Positions 27,391 through 35,288 of a stretch of DNA of 42,915 bases are shown here, piece by piece. Position 1 is the stretch's first letter. Each line of letters opens with the position of its first letter. A program made the position numbers and the translations under genes. The stretch comes from Bacteroidales bacterium (GTDB lineage: Bacteria > Bacteroidota > Bacteroidia > Bacteroidales > UBA932): contig JAKSJG010000010.1 of the NCBI GenBank assembly GCA_024398365.1, forward strand, positions 1 through 42,915. The letters are read 5' to 3'. The notes below the pieces were generated by a model. That model ran no database searches. It saw only the letters and a list, made by a program, of their open reading frames with translations, and was not told where the DNA came from.

Positions 27391-28230
27391 ATGAAATCAG
27401 CTTGCGACATATTGATTTTCGGCAGTATGGGTGACATTGCGCCACTGGTGGCGGAGTGCCTCCGCAGGCACGGCCTCACGGTGGATGAGATGTCCTTCCC
27501 TCAGGAGACTCTGCGCGACGAGGCGGGCTACAGGCGCGAGCTGCGCAAAAAGCTGGAGGGCTGCGCTCCACGCGTGATAATGCCCGTCGGATGCCAGATA
27601 GCAGCTGCGCGATGCCGCGACATCATCCCGTCCGGGACTGTCCTGGCGGCCGAGGACGCCGGGAAGATCGAGCTGCTCGACAGCAAGACCGCCTGCGCCC
27701 GACTTGCCGGCGGTCTCGGCATCCCGCAGCCTCGGATCTACAGCAATGCGGACGAGGTGGAGAATTATCCGGTGATTTTCAAGAAAGACGGCTCATTCGG
27801 CGGACGAGGAGTCCGCAAGCCGGCCTGCCGCGAGGCGCTCGACAACATCATAGCGCACGAGAGCGCGCCGTATCTGATCGAAGAATATGTCGAAGGGGAG
27901 GATTACAGCATCGACGTGCTGCGCTGTGACGGCAGCATGAGATACGGATGCTACCGTTCTCTCGCATCAACGGGCCTGGGTCCGTCATCAAGCAGGCAGA
28001 TGCTTGACAACGACGATCCGCTCAGCCGGGAAATGGTCCTCCACGCGGAGGCAATACTCAACGAAATCAGCTACCAGGGTATCTGCGGCATGGATTTCCG
28101 CCTTGACGCCAGAACCGGCAGACTGCTCTTCCTCGAAGCCAACCCGCGCTTCACCGGCGGCCTCGCCTCACAGATCGATGCGGGATTTGAACTGCCGTGG
28201 CTGCTGCTGCAAAAATCACTATCTTTGTAG
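27391..28230 (+). CDS. ATP-grasp family ligase
   Basis: A 279-residue cytoplasmic ATP-grasp enzyme (start MKSACDILIFGSMGDI). I chose ATG 27391 because the ATG at 27376 lies 2 nt after the -7 box. An N-terminal Rossmann-like preATP domain (1-95) is followed by the ATP-binding part, with VIFKKDGSFGGRGV and LIEEYVEGEDYSID. The metal-binding end is GMDFRLD then LFLEANPRFTGG, with the Glu and Asn that bind magnesium. ATP-grasp enzymes join a carboxylate to an amine through an acyl phosphate, as in carbamoyl-phosphate synthase or amino-acid ligases such as PylC. The substrate cannot be read here. No carrier or pathway genes lie next to it, and a glucosidase with its own promoter follows. Confidence 0.85.
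   Translation: MKSACDILIFGSMGDIAPLVAECLRRHGLTVDEMSFPQETLRDEAGYRRELRKKLEGCAPRVIMPVGCQIAAARCRDIIPSGTVLAAEDAGKIELLDSKTACARLAGGLGIPQPRIYSNADEVENYPVIFKKDGSFGGRGVRKPACREALDNIIAHESAPYLIEEYVEGEDYSIDVLRCDGSMRYGCYRSLASTGLGPSSSRQMLDNDDPLSREMVLHAEAILNEISYQGICGMDFRLDARTGRLLFLEANPRFTGGLASQIDAGFELPWLLLQKSLSL
28220..28227 (+). promoter_or_regulatory. Putative -7 box of the GH3 gene
   Basis: TATCTTTG overlaps the last codons of the ATP-grasp gene, with a predicted start near 28233 and a leader of about 43 nt before ATG 28276. The -33 region is poor. Confidence 0.45.
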
Positions 28231-28275
28231 TGACCACTGATTTGGTAACGTTTGGACAACTATTGATTCTGCATT

Positions 28276-30498
28276 ATGAAAAAATACCTGATTGTGACAT
28301 TGTTCATCACGACGATGCTGGCAGCATCCTGGACGACAAAAAGTTCTTCTGAAAAAACAACTCACGCAAAAGCGGTTGACGAGAAATGGATAGAGAATAC
28401 CATCTCGCAGATGACTCTCGAGGAGAAGGTGGCAATGATACACGCCCAGAGCAAATTCAGCAGCCCCGGCGTGCCGCGTCTGGGCATACCAGAGGTGTGG
28501 TGTGACGACGGCCCCCACGGCGTGCGCCCCGAGACGCTCTGGGATGCCTGGGCTTCCGCCAACTGGGCCAACGACTCATGTACCGCATTCCCGGCCCTGA
28601 CCTGCCTTGCGGCCACCTGGGACAGGGAACTTGCCGCCCTCTACGGCAAGAGCGTGGGAGAAGAGGCGCGCTACCGTGGCAAAACCGTGCTGCTCGGCCC
28701 CGGTGTGAACATACTTCGCACCCCGCTGAACGGCCGCAACTTCGAATATATGGGCGAGGATCCCTACCTCGCCTCGCAGATGGTGGTTCCATACGTCCAG
28801 GGTGTGCAGAGCAACGGCGTAAGCGCCTGTGTCAAGCATTTTGCACTGAACAACCAGGAGCACAAGCGCCACGAGACCAATGTCTCAATTGATGACCGCA
28901 CCCTCTATGAGATCTACCTCCCCGCCTTCAAGGCAGCAGTCGTGGACGGCGGAGTGTGGAGCGTGATGGGGGCCTACAACCTCATCGGCGGTGAATGGTG
29001 CTGCGAGAATGCCCACCTGCTGAAGGATATCCTGAAAGGGGAATGGGGATTCGACGGGGTGCTGATGACCGACTGGGGTGCCGTGAAGAGCACGGAGAAA
29101 TGCGCATCCAACGGCCTTGACCTGGAATACGGCACGCACACGAACGGCCTTGACGCCAATGTGAAGAATGCCTACGACTCATATTGCCTGGCCCGTCCCT
29201 ATCTTGAGAAACTCCGCACCGGCGAACTGCCGGAAAGCGATTTGAACGACAAGGTGAGACGCATACTCCGCCTGGAACTGCGTACAAACATGGACCGCAT
29301 GCGACCATTCGGCCGTTTCACCTGCCCGGATCATTATGCCGTCGCCCGCAGGATCGGTGCAGAGGGCATCGTGCTGCTCAAGAATGACAATTGCCGCCTG
29401 CCCATCAAGGCTGATGCGAAAAAGATAGTGGTGCTGGGCGAAAATGCCATCAAGCCCTTCACTCCCGGCGGAGGATCCTCATCGCTCAAAGTACAGCACG
29501 AGGTGAGCATATTTGACGGCATCAAGGCGGCCTTCCCGAATGCCGAAGTGGTATTCGAGCGCGGCTATGTGGGCCAGCCGAAACACGGCAGCAAGACCTA
29601 CAACTACGGTCAATATGACCTTTCCGACAGCCGTACCCCTGACCGGCTGACAGCCGATGCCGTGGCTGCCGTGGCCGATGCCGACTATGTGATCTTCGTG
29701 GGCGGACTGAATAAGTCCAGGTATCAGGACACAGAGGGGGACGACCGCAAAAGTATGGACCTTCCCTACGGTCAGGATGCCGTGATAGAAGCCATCGCCG
29801 CCGTGCGTCCCGATATGATATATGTAAATGTGAGCGGCAACCCCGTGGGCATGCCGTGGGCGGACAAGGTGGATGCCATACTGCAGGACTGGTATCTTGG
29901 CAGCGAGGCGGGAAATTCCCTCGCAGATGTGCTCAGCGGAGCCGTGTGTCCTTCCGGCAAACTTCCCTTCACCATCCCGGTGGCTCTGGAAGATGGTCCC
30001 ATCAAGTCCAGGGAGCAGTATCCGGGCATCAAGGATGATGACGGAATATGGCAGGAAAGTTATTCCGAGGGCGTTTTCGTGGGCTACAGGTGGTTCCAGA
30101 GCAAGGGCGTCAAGCCCCGCTTCCCATTCGGCTACGGTCTGAGCTACACCACCTTCGAATACGGGCAGGCCAGGGCCTCCTCAAAGAAGATGGGCTCCTC
30201 CATCACCATCAGCGTACCCGTGAAGAACACAGGAAGCGTGGCCGGTGCGGAAGTGGTTCAACTCTATATCCACGATGCCGAGGCCAGTGTGGAGCGCCCC
30301 GAACAGGAACTCAAGGGCTTCGAGAAAGTATGGCTCGCCCCGGGCGAGTGCAAGACCGTCAAGATCACCTTCGACCGCAGCGCCCTTTCCTTCTTCGATG
30401 CCGCCTCACACAACTGGATTGCCGAAAAGGGCGAATTCGAGGCCCGCATAGGCTCGTCTTCCGACGACATCCGTTCGACAGTCAGGTTCACGCTATGA
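28276..30498 (+). CDS. Glycoside hydrolase family 3 (beta-glucosidase type), exported
   Basis: A 740-residue GH3 enzyme that should release glucose or a related sugar from beta-linked glycans in the periplasm. The N-terminus MKKYLIVTLFITTMLAASW is signal-like. The TIM-barrel domain (about 40-330) has CDDGPHGVR, NGRNFEYMGEDP, VKHFALNNQE and the nucleophile Asp266 in VLMTDWGA. The alpha/beta sandwich (about 350-590) includes EGIVLLKND and DYVIFVGGLN. The C-terminal fibronectin-III-like domain starts with FPFGYGLSYTTFEY and ends with LSFFDAASHNWIAEKGEFEA. All three parts are complete. The general acid Glu and the exact sugar specificity cannot be fixed by eye. No SusCD or other glycosidase is next to it. 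Its end meets rfbD tail to tail with 6 nt overlap. Confidence 0.92.
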   Translation: MKKYLIVTLFITTMLAASWTTKSSSEKTTHAKAVDEKWIENTISQMTLEEKVAMIHAQSKFSSPGVPRLGIPEVWCDDGPHGVRPETLWDAWASANWANDSCTAFPALTCLAATWDRELAALYGKSVGEEARYRGKTVLLGPGVNILRTPLNGRNFEYMGEDPYLASQMVVPYVQGVQSNGVSACVKHFALNNQEHKRHETNVSIDDRTLYEIYLPAFKAAVVDGGVWSVMGAYNLIGGEWCCENAHLLKDILKGEWGFDGVLMTDWGAVKSTEKCASNGLDLEYGTHTNGLDANVKNAYDSYCLARPYLEKLRTGELPESDLNDKVRRILRLELRTNMDRMRPFGRFTCPDHYAVARRIGAEGIVLLKNDNCRLPIKADAKKIVVLGENAIKPFTPGGGSSSLKVQHEVSIFDGIKAAFPNAEVVFERGYVGQPKHGSKTYNYGQYDLSDSRTPDRLTADAVAAVADADYVIFVGGLNKSRYQDTEGDDRKSMDLPYGQDAVIEAIAAVRPDMIYVNVSGNPVGMPWADKVDAILQDWYLGSEAGNSLADVLSGAVCPSGKLPFTIPVALEDGPIKSREQYPGIKDDDGIWQESYSEGVFVGYRWFQSKGVKPRFPFGYGLSYTTFEYGQARASSKKMGSSITISVPVKNTGSVAGAEVVQLYIHDAEASVERPEQELKGFEKVWLAPGECKTVKITFDRSALSFFDAASHNWIAEKGEFEARIGSSSDDIRSTVRFTL

Positions 30499-31383
30499 CC
30501 CCATCCTCTTCAGGCACTTCTCAACGCTGTCTGTCCAGTAAGGGACTTTGACGTTGAAGTCGGACTTGATTTTGGTCTTGTCGAGGACGGAGTATGCAGG
30601 GCGGATTACCTTTGAAGGGAATTCGTCCGAATGGCACGGCTGCACGTCGCAGGCGGTGTTGCCGGCGAATTGCGCTATGGCGCGGGCGAAATCATACCAT
30701 GAGCAGACACCTTCGTTGGAATAGTGGTATATGCCCGTATGTTCCTCATAGAGTCTCCCCTCCACTATCCTGAAAATCGCCTCAGCCAGATCCCCCGCAT
30801 AGGTAGGGGTGCCGGCCTGGTCGAATACGACCTTGATCTGCGGCTTGGAGGCGGTCAGGGCGAGCATGGTCTTCAGGAAATTCTTGCCGTATTCGCTGTA
30901 GAGCCATGCCGTGCGAATGATGATATGGCGGCAGCCGGATGCTGATATCCTCTGCTCCCCGTGGAGTTTGGTCAGGCCATAGACGCCTGTCGGGGTGCCG
31001 GTCTGATCCTCGCGGCAAGGCAGATTATACGGCTCCTTGCCGAATACGTAGTCAGTGCTGATATGAATGAGCAGACCTCCGGCGGCCTTCATGGCATCTG
31101 CCAGTATGGCCGGTGCATCGGCATTGAGACGCTCGGCGAGCTCGAAATTGTCTTCAGCAGCCTCAACATTGGTGTATGCGGCGCAATTGACGATGATCCC
31201 GACCTGCCATTTGGCGACAGCCTCAGCCACAGCTGCGGCATCGGTGATGTCCAGCATCTCAGTAGGCTGGCCGTCCGCAGAAGGGACGACATCGGTGAAG
31301 ATGTACCTGTCGGCGCTGTCGCGGCTGACGATGCGCATCCAGTTGCCAAGCTGGCCGTTGGCGCCTGTTACAAGTATGTTCAT
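30493..31383 (-). CDS. rfbD: dTDP-4-dehydrorhamnose reductase
   Basis: RfbD makes dTDP-L-rhamnose, the last step of the pathway, using NAD(P)H. I use ATG 31383 (start MNILVTGANGQLG; 296 residues), where the GxxGxxG dinucleotide-binding motif starts directly after the first strand. The catalytic pair is in YGLTKLHGE (Tyr and Lys), with ISTDYVFG before it. The C-terminal part holds GIYHYSNEG and a Pro-rich RPAYSVLDKTK segment typical of the family. It lies 1 nt after the rfbA stop, so both are in one transcript. The middle enzymes, RfbB dehydratase and RfbC epimerase, are not in this window. Confidence 0.94.
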   Translation of the reverse strand: MNILVTGANGQLGNWMRIVSRDSADRYIFTDVVPSADGQPTEMLDITDAAAVAEAVAKWQVGIIVNCAAYTNVEAAEDNFELAERLNADAPAILADAMKAAGGLLIHISTDYVFGKEPYNLPCREDQTGTPTGVYGLTKLHGEQRISASGCRHIIIRTAWLYSEYGKNFLKTMLALTASKPQIKVVFDQAGTPTYAGDLAEAIFRIVEGRLYEEHTGIYHYSNEGVCSWYDFARAIAQFAGNTACDVQPCHSDEFPSKVIRPAYSVLDKTKIKSDFNVKVPYWTDSVEKCLKRMGS

Positions 31384-31384
31384 A

Positions 31385-32302
31385 TTATTGCTTGTCAACG
31401 AATGTTGTGCTGGTGATGTCGCGCTTGCATTCGTCGATGACGCGCAGCAGGTACTGTCCGTACTGGTTCTTGATCATAGGCTGGGCGAGCTGGCGCAGCT
31501 TCTCGTCGTCAATCCAGCCCTTGCGGTATGCTATGCCCTCGAGGCAGGCTATCTTCAGGCCCTGGCGCTTCTCTATGACCTCGACGAAGGTGGAAGCCTC
31601 GGAGAGGCTGTCGTGTGTGCCGGTATCCAGCCAGGCGAAGCCGCGTCCCAGTGTCTGGACCTTGAGCTCGCTGTCTTCCAGGAACTTCTGATTGACCGTC
31701 GTGATCTCAAGTTCGCCGCGTGCCGAAGGCTTGATGTGCTTCGCCACGTCCACCACCTTGTTAGGATAGAAGTAGAGTCCCACCACTGCATAGTTGGACT
31801 TCGGCTCCTTAGGTTTCTCCTCGATTGAAAGGCAGTTGCCGGCAGCATCGAATTCGGCTACGCCGTAACGTTCCGGGTCATTGACCCAATAGCCGAATAC
31901 CGTGGCCTTGCCATCCTCCTCCGCGGTGCGCACGGCCTCCTTGAGCAGGCCTGTGAATCCCGAACCGTGGAAGATATTGTCACCGAGCACGAGGCAGGCG
32001 CAGTCGTCGCCTATGAATTCCTCACCGATGATGAACGCCTGGGCGAGTCCGTCAGGGCTCGGCTGTTCGGCATACTGGAAATTCACCCCATAGTCGCTGC
32101 CGTCCCCGAGAAGGCGCTTGAAGCCGGGCAAATCCTGCGGCGTGGAGATAATCAGGATGTCACGGATGCCGGCCAGCATCAGCACGCTGATCGGATAATA
32201 AACCATAGGTTTGTCATATATCGGGAGCAGCTGCTTGCTGACGCCCTTGGTTATAGGATACAGACGGGTGCCGGAGCCTCCGGCGAGAACTATGCCTTTC
32301 AT
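31385..32302 (-). CDS. rfbA: Glucose-1-phosphate thymidylyltransferase
   Basis: RfbA joins dTTP and glucose-1-phosphate to make dTDP-glucose, the entry step to dTDP-L-rhamnose and related sugars of surface polysaccharides. I use ATG 32302 (start [16 protein letters not shown]; 305 residues). The nucleotide-binding loop GGSGTRLYP and [15 protein letters not shown] are at the N-terminus. Others include [31 protein letters not shown] and [15 protein letters not shown]. The length is that of the family. It is the first gene of an rfbA-rfbD pair with a good promoter upstream. Confidence 0.95.
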   Translation of the reverse strand: MKGIVLAGGSGTRLYPITKGVSKQLLPIYDKPMVYYPISVLMLAGIRDILIISTPQDLPGFKRLLGDGSDYGVNFQYAEQPSPDGLAQAFIIGEEFIGDDCACLVLGDNIFHGSGFTGLLKEAVRTAEEDGKATVFGYWVNDPERYGVAEFDAAGNCLSIEEKPKEPKSNYAVVGLYFYPNKVVDVAKHIKPSARGELEITTVNQKFLEDSELKVQTLGRGFAWLDTGTHDSLSEASTFVEVIEKRQGLKIACLEGIAYRKGWIDDEKLRQLAQPMIKNQYGQYLLRVIDECKRDITSTTFVDKQ

Positions 32303-32329
32303 CGACAGAATGTTTTTGATATAAACATA

Positions 32330-32359
32330 CAAATTTACAAAAAATCTGTTGTTTCACAA
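32330..32359 (-). promoter_or_regulatory. Promoter of rfbA-rfbD
   Basis: On the minus strand TTG (32357-32359) and TAAATTTG (32330-32337) are 19 nt apart. A start near 32323 gives a leader of about 21 nt. A small dyad GTTGT-TTC-ACAAC (32349-32361) covers the -33 site and could be an operator or chance. Confidence 0.65.
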
Positions 32360-32456
32360 CTGCGGCAGCAACCGCGCATAATCCATTACTATCCGGGGAG
32401 GAAATAATATACATGTTGGCCCTGGCTGCGCAGGTATGCAGTAGTTATGTGTGGCA

Positions 32457-32583
32457 TTGGGTGCCGGTTACCACCGTCTGACGAACATCCGAGACCGATC
32501 ATCGGAACCCAAGCCTTCATTTGGACCTTTGGGTGTCTGATACCCTTCGCAGAGGACCGTCCGAGGCCGGTGCACGGCACCCA
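32457..32583. repeat. Two imperfect 55-nt palindromic direct repeats
   Basis: Unit 1 (32457-32511) and unit 2 (32529-32583) are both 55 nt, begin TTGGGTG and end ACCCA, and share an inner pattern of CCGAG-CCG-CGG with an ACCCA end. A 17-nt spacer separates them. The ends of each unit are complementary, so each could fold as a stem. No protein is evident. They lie in the gene-free stretch upstream of rfbA. Confidence 0.7.
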
Positions 32584-32597
32584 AAATGGTGGCCACT

Positions 32598-32710
32598 CCA
32601 CAGAATCCTATTAGCTGCCGTCAGAGTGATTCTGTGGCGGAAAAACAGGCGATTCTGCACAAAATACTGCCACAGAATCCACCTGTTGCATGTCTGGTGT
32701 ATTCTGTGGC
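32598..32710. repeat. Two consecutive inverted repeats of CCACAGAATC
   Basis: Pair 1 is CCACAGAATC (32598-32607) with GATTCTGTGG (32628-32637). Pair 2 is GCCACAGAAT (32669-32678) with ATTCTGTGGC (32701-32710). The loops are 20 and 22 nt and differ in sequence. Both pairs could be hairpins or paired protein-binding sites. A run of A6 follows pair 2. Confidence 0.75.
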
Positions 32711-32779
32711 AAAAAATGACATCAAGGTTATAAAATGAGAAGAGTTGCGGAATCCCGCAACCCTTAAACGGCCGTCAAA

Positions 32780-32832
32780 CGGCTGACGCCCCGCTCGAGA
32801 CAACTTTCGCCTGAGCCCCAACTGCCTCCGGC
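32780..32832 (+). repeat. 53-nt direct repeat, copy 1
   Basis: This stretch is identical over 53 nt to 33143-33195. It also forms the left arm of the long imperfect hairpin at 32818-32978. The identity is noteworthy because the sequence between the copies is different. Confidence 0.88.
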
Positions 32833-32978
32833 TCAAGCACACCGCCGAGATGCGAGACGGAGCACCAATAGGTACGGAGCCAGAAGACCCTGGGAAGGCA
32901 TTTCTGTCCGTACCTATAGATGGACGGCAAGATGGAAGATGCGAATAGCGGCGGACAACATGAGCCGGAGGCGGTTGG
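32818..32978. other. Long nested imperfect hairpin, possible structured RNA or MITE-like element
   Basis: The outer arms CCAACTGCCTCCGGCTCA (32818-32835) and its near-complement at 32961-32978 differ by one base that would still pair as G-U. A middle pair is CCGCCG (32842-32847) with CGGCGG (32949-32954). The apical stem is a perfect 11 bp, ATAGGTACGGA (32868-32878) with TCCGTACCTAT (32907-32917), and further inside CAGAA pairs with TTCTG. Weaker pairing extends outward to about 32790 and 33005. No promoter was found, so transcription is unproven. Confidence 0.6.
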
Positions 32979-33034
32979 AGCGAAGGCGATTTGCGAGAGC
33001 GGATAAAGGCGGAGGGCAAGCATGGCGGAGTTAG

Positions 33035-33121
33035 CGCCATCAGGCGCTAGCGTAGGCCGCATTGGGGCCCCATTCATGGGGTAGCGGCCGAAGCGGCGGG
33101 GTGCGGGGCGGAGCCCCGCCT
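33035..33121 (+). repeat. 87-nt dispersed repeat, copy B
   Basis: This is the inverted copy of 18281-18367, with two mismatches that I can see. It is embedded between the long hairpin and the second copy of the 53-nt repeat. The block GGGGC-GGAGCCCC at its end also recalls the GGGGCAGAGCCCC core of the 42.8-kb repeats. Confidence 0.88.
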
Positions 33122-33142
33122 TTAAACAAGGCCGCCGCCATG

Positions 33143-33195
33143 CGGCTGACGCCCCGCTCGAGACAACTTTCGCCTGAGCCCCAACTGCCTCCGGC
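33143..33195 (+). repeat. 53-nt direct repeat, copy 2
   Basis: Identical to 32780-32832. Here the complementary right arm is absent, so this copy cannot form the same long hairpin. Confidence 0.88.
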
Positions 33196-33302
33196 ACAGG
33201 CCCGCCGCAGAGGAATGTTTGTGGCCGATGGCCGCTCAAGCCAAAACCAACCACACGCATTGTCCGAGCGGCAGAAATTTCGGCGAAAACCGCACTTTCA
33301 GT

Positions 33303-33344
33303 GCCTCTCGAGCAAAAATCCCCAAAATTTTTTGTTCGAGAGGC
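33303..33344. repeat. Long dyad with A/T-rich tip
   Basis: GCCTCTCGAGCAAAAAT (33303-33319) pairs with 33327-33344 with one G-U-type mismatch and one extra A. The flanks GCACT and AGTGC add a few more outer pairs. There is no T run after either arm, so it is not a standard terminator. It has the look of an intergenic repeat element. Confidence 0.6.
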
Positions 33345-33476
33345 GAGAGTGCTGCGAAAAGCGCCACGACAGCGAAGCAGTCCATAGAGTCGTGCGCGTG
33401 CCAGGGAGGTCTCTTTCAAAAGCCGGCGGCCGGGAACTATCGCGGGCATCATGACCGCATTTTGGAAACTGTTTAT

Positions 33477-33511
33477 TATATTTGTAACATTAATGTTTTT
33501 GTTACAAATAT
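33477..33511 (+). promoter_or_regulatory. Promoter -7 box overlapped by an 11-bp operator-like palindrome
   Basis: TATATTTG (33477-33484) is a perfect -7 box 39 nt before ATG 33524. It lies inside a perfect inverted repeat, ATATTTGTAAC (33478-33488) and GTTACAAATAT (33501-33511), with a 12-nt AT-rich spacer. A dimeric repressor bound here would block the start of the ATPase-Sir2-phosphoesterase operon; alternatively it is an RNA hairpin in the leader. Confidence 0.6.
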
Positions 33512-33523
33512 CACTTCAAGTAT

Positions 33524-34588
33524 ATGGACCTGCTTTTTGACTTTGCGAAACCTGCCGTTGGCAAGGGGCTGGTGGGCCGCAGGGAAGAGATCTCGCTGCT
33601 GGTGAACAGCCTGACGGAGAAAAGGCGCGGAGCGGCATTCTGCGACGGAGCGAAAAGCGGCCGCGCCACGGTGATACGCAACGCGCTGTCCATACTCAAG
33701 GACCGCTGCCTGGACTTCGTGACCTGCGAGCTTGACCTGTTCAACGTCCGCAGCTACGAGGACTTCATCAGGCTCTTCCGCGAGGTGATCACCGGCTGCT
33801 ACAACGATGTCAACAGGCACAACATGCTGCCTTTCACCATAGACTTCAGCGGCCTGCCGGATGACAAGATACTCGAAGTGCCGCAACTGATAGCGGAAGA
33901 GTCCGGCCGCAACATCATCATTGTCATCAAGGAATTCCAGAACCTCGCAGTCCTGGACGGCAACGGCTTCAGCCTGGCGGACATAGACGAAGTCTGGACA
34001 AAGCAGAAGAGCGTGAGGTTCATCTTCACGGGATCTTCCGTCAATGTGATGAAGGACGTCTTCGAGGACAGGAAACTGTTCTACTACATCACCACCCTCA
34101 TCAATCTCAAGCCACTGGACAGGGGCCTCATCACAGAGTACATCGTTTCGACCTGCCTCAACGCCGGACGCGTCATAGGCAAGGACGTGGCGGAAGAGAT
34201 ATGCCGCATTGCAGGAGACAGCATCTGGTATGTCAAGCAGCTCTGCTCCATCTGCTATTCATTCCCGATAGGATACATTACCCTGCCGGCCGTGAAGGAG
34301 GCCGAAAACGCCCTGATAGGCAACTACCTGCCGCATTTCACCCGCATCATGGCGGACCTCACGCCAAACCAGATCAACTTCCTCAAGGCGGCGCTGGAGG
34401 GTGTGCGCAAGTTCAGCAGCCAGGAGATACTGGACCGCTACCACCTGAACTCCTCCTCAAACGTGTTCAGGATCAAGGACGCCCTCCGCAAGAAGGAAGT
34501 CCTCACATTTGAAAAAGACGACTCGGCGCGCATACTCGACCCTCTGTTCGAGTACTGGCTGCGCAATTATTATTTCAAGGAAAGATAA
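33524..34588 (+). CDS. AAA/STAND-like ATPase with degenerate nucleotide-binding motifs
   Basis: A 354-residue protein of the archaeal/Bacteroidetes-type ATPase group (COG1672-like pattern; start MDLLFDFAKPAVGKGLVGRR). The P-loop position reads DGAKSGRAT (41-49) where family members have GPRRxGKTS, so the key Lys is Arg47 and the next Thr is Ala48. The Walker B position reads IVIKEFQNL with Lys136 where Asp is usual. A sensor-like FIFTGSSVNVM and a winged-helix-like C-terminal part follow, about 270-350, ending in DPLFEYWLRNYYF as in complete members. The fold looks intact but ATP hydrolysis is doubtful. It is first in an operon; the Sir2 ATG follows after 1 nt. Confidence 0.78.
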   Translation: MDLLFDFAKPAVGKGLVGRREEISLLVNSLTEKRRGAAFCDGAKSGRATVIRNALSILKDRCLDFVTCELDLFNVRSYEDFIRLFREVITGCYNDVNRHNMLPFTIDFSGLPDDKILEVPQLIAEESGRNIIIVIKEFQNLAVLDGNGFSLADIDEVWTKQKSVRFIFTGSSVNVMKDVFEDRKLFYYITTLINLKPLDRGLITEYIVSTCLNAGRVIGKDVAEEICRIAGDSIWYVKQLCSICYSFPIGYITLPAVKEAENALIGNYLPHFTRIMADLTPNQINFLKAALEGVRKFSSQEILDRYHLNSSSNVFRIKDALRKKEVLTFEKDDSARILDPLFEYWLRNYYFKER

Positions 34589-34589
34589 T

Positions 34590-35288
34590 ATGAAGAAACT
34601 CGCAGTGCTCTCAGGCGCAGGTGTAAGCGCGGAGAGCGGTATCAAGACATTCCGCGACAGCGACGGGCTCTGGGAGAACTATCCCGTGCAGGACGTCGCA
34701 TCCATAGAAGGCTGGTGGCGCGACCGCAAGCTCGTGCTGCAATTCTACAATGAGCGCCGCAGGCAGCTGCAGGGCGCGAAACCGAACCGCGCACACGAGA
34801 TCATCGCCGAACTGGAGAAGCAGTTCGACGTGACCGTCATCACGCAGAACATTGACAATCTCCACGAGAGAGCCGGCAGCTCGAAGATCATTCACCTCCA
34901 CGGCGAGCTCACCAAGGCGCGTCCGGAGGACCAGGAGATGTCCGGCATAGTCGATATCGGCTACCGAGACCTCAATCTCGGAGAATGTGACCACCGCGGA
35001 GTGCAGATGCGTCCGCACATCGTATGGTTCGGCGAAGCCGTGCCCATGCTCGACAAGGCCGCCCGCGCCGTGTCGGAGTGCGACATACTGCTGATCATCG
35101 GCACCTCCCTCAACGTGTATCCCGCAGCCGGACTCTTCCGCTACGCCAGACGGGGCACGCCTATATATCTGATTGACCCGAAGCCGATATATCTCGACTA
35201 CAATCTCTTCACCCAGATACAGGAGCCGGCCACAGTCGGCATGGCCAAGTTCAGGGAGATGATCATCAATCCCGAGGAAAATGAATAG
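34590..35288 (+). CDS. Sir2-family NAD-dependent deacylase without zinc cysteines
   Basis: A 232-residue sirtuin that should remove acyl groups from protein lysines using NAD+. I use ATG 34590 (start MKKLAVLSGAGVSAESGIKT), 1 nt after the ATPase stop; the frame is open further upstream but would run into the ATPase gene. Motifs are GAGVSAESG (9-17), TQNIDNLHERAG, the catalytic His104 in LHGEL, and GTSLNVYPAAG. Tyr53 and Arg56 in FYNERRRQL match the YxxR signature of CobB/SIRT5-like desuccinylases. The four zinc-binding cysteines of most sirtuins are absent between the catalytic His and the HIVWFGE segment, a shortened form I recall from other Bacteroidota. The stop overlaps the start of the phosphoesterase gene by 8 nt. 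Confidence 0.9.
   Translation: MKKLAVLSGAGVSAESGIKTFRDSDGLWENYPVQDVASIEGWWRDRKLVLQFYNERRRQLQGAKPNRAHEIIAELEKQFDVTVITQNIDNLHERAGSSKIIHLHGELTKARPEDQEMSGIVDIGYRDLNLGECDHRGVQMRPHIVWFGEAVPMLDKAARAVSECDILLIIGTSLNVYPAAGLFRYARRGTPIYLIDPKPIYLDYNLFTQIQEPATVGMAKFREMIINPEENE

Noticed and set aside
32783-33008. 6S RNA in the long hairpin
   Set aside because: Length and hairpin form are similar, but one arm is duplicated as a repeat, no promoter is seen, and no 6S-type open bubble could be shown by eye.
32775-33452. A 225-codon open frame on the minus strand in the gene-free block
   Set aside because: It is made of the 53-nt and 87-nt repeats, repeats its own segment PEAVGAQAKVVSSGAS, and has no domain or promoter. 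I treat it as translated repeat DNA.
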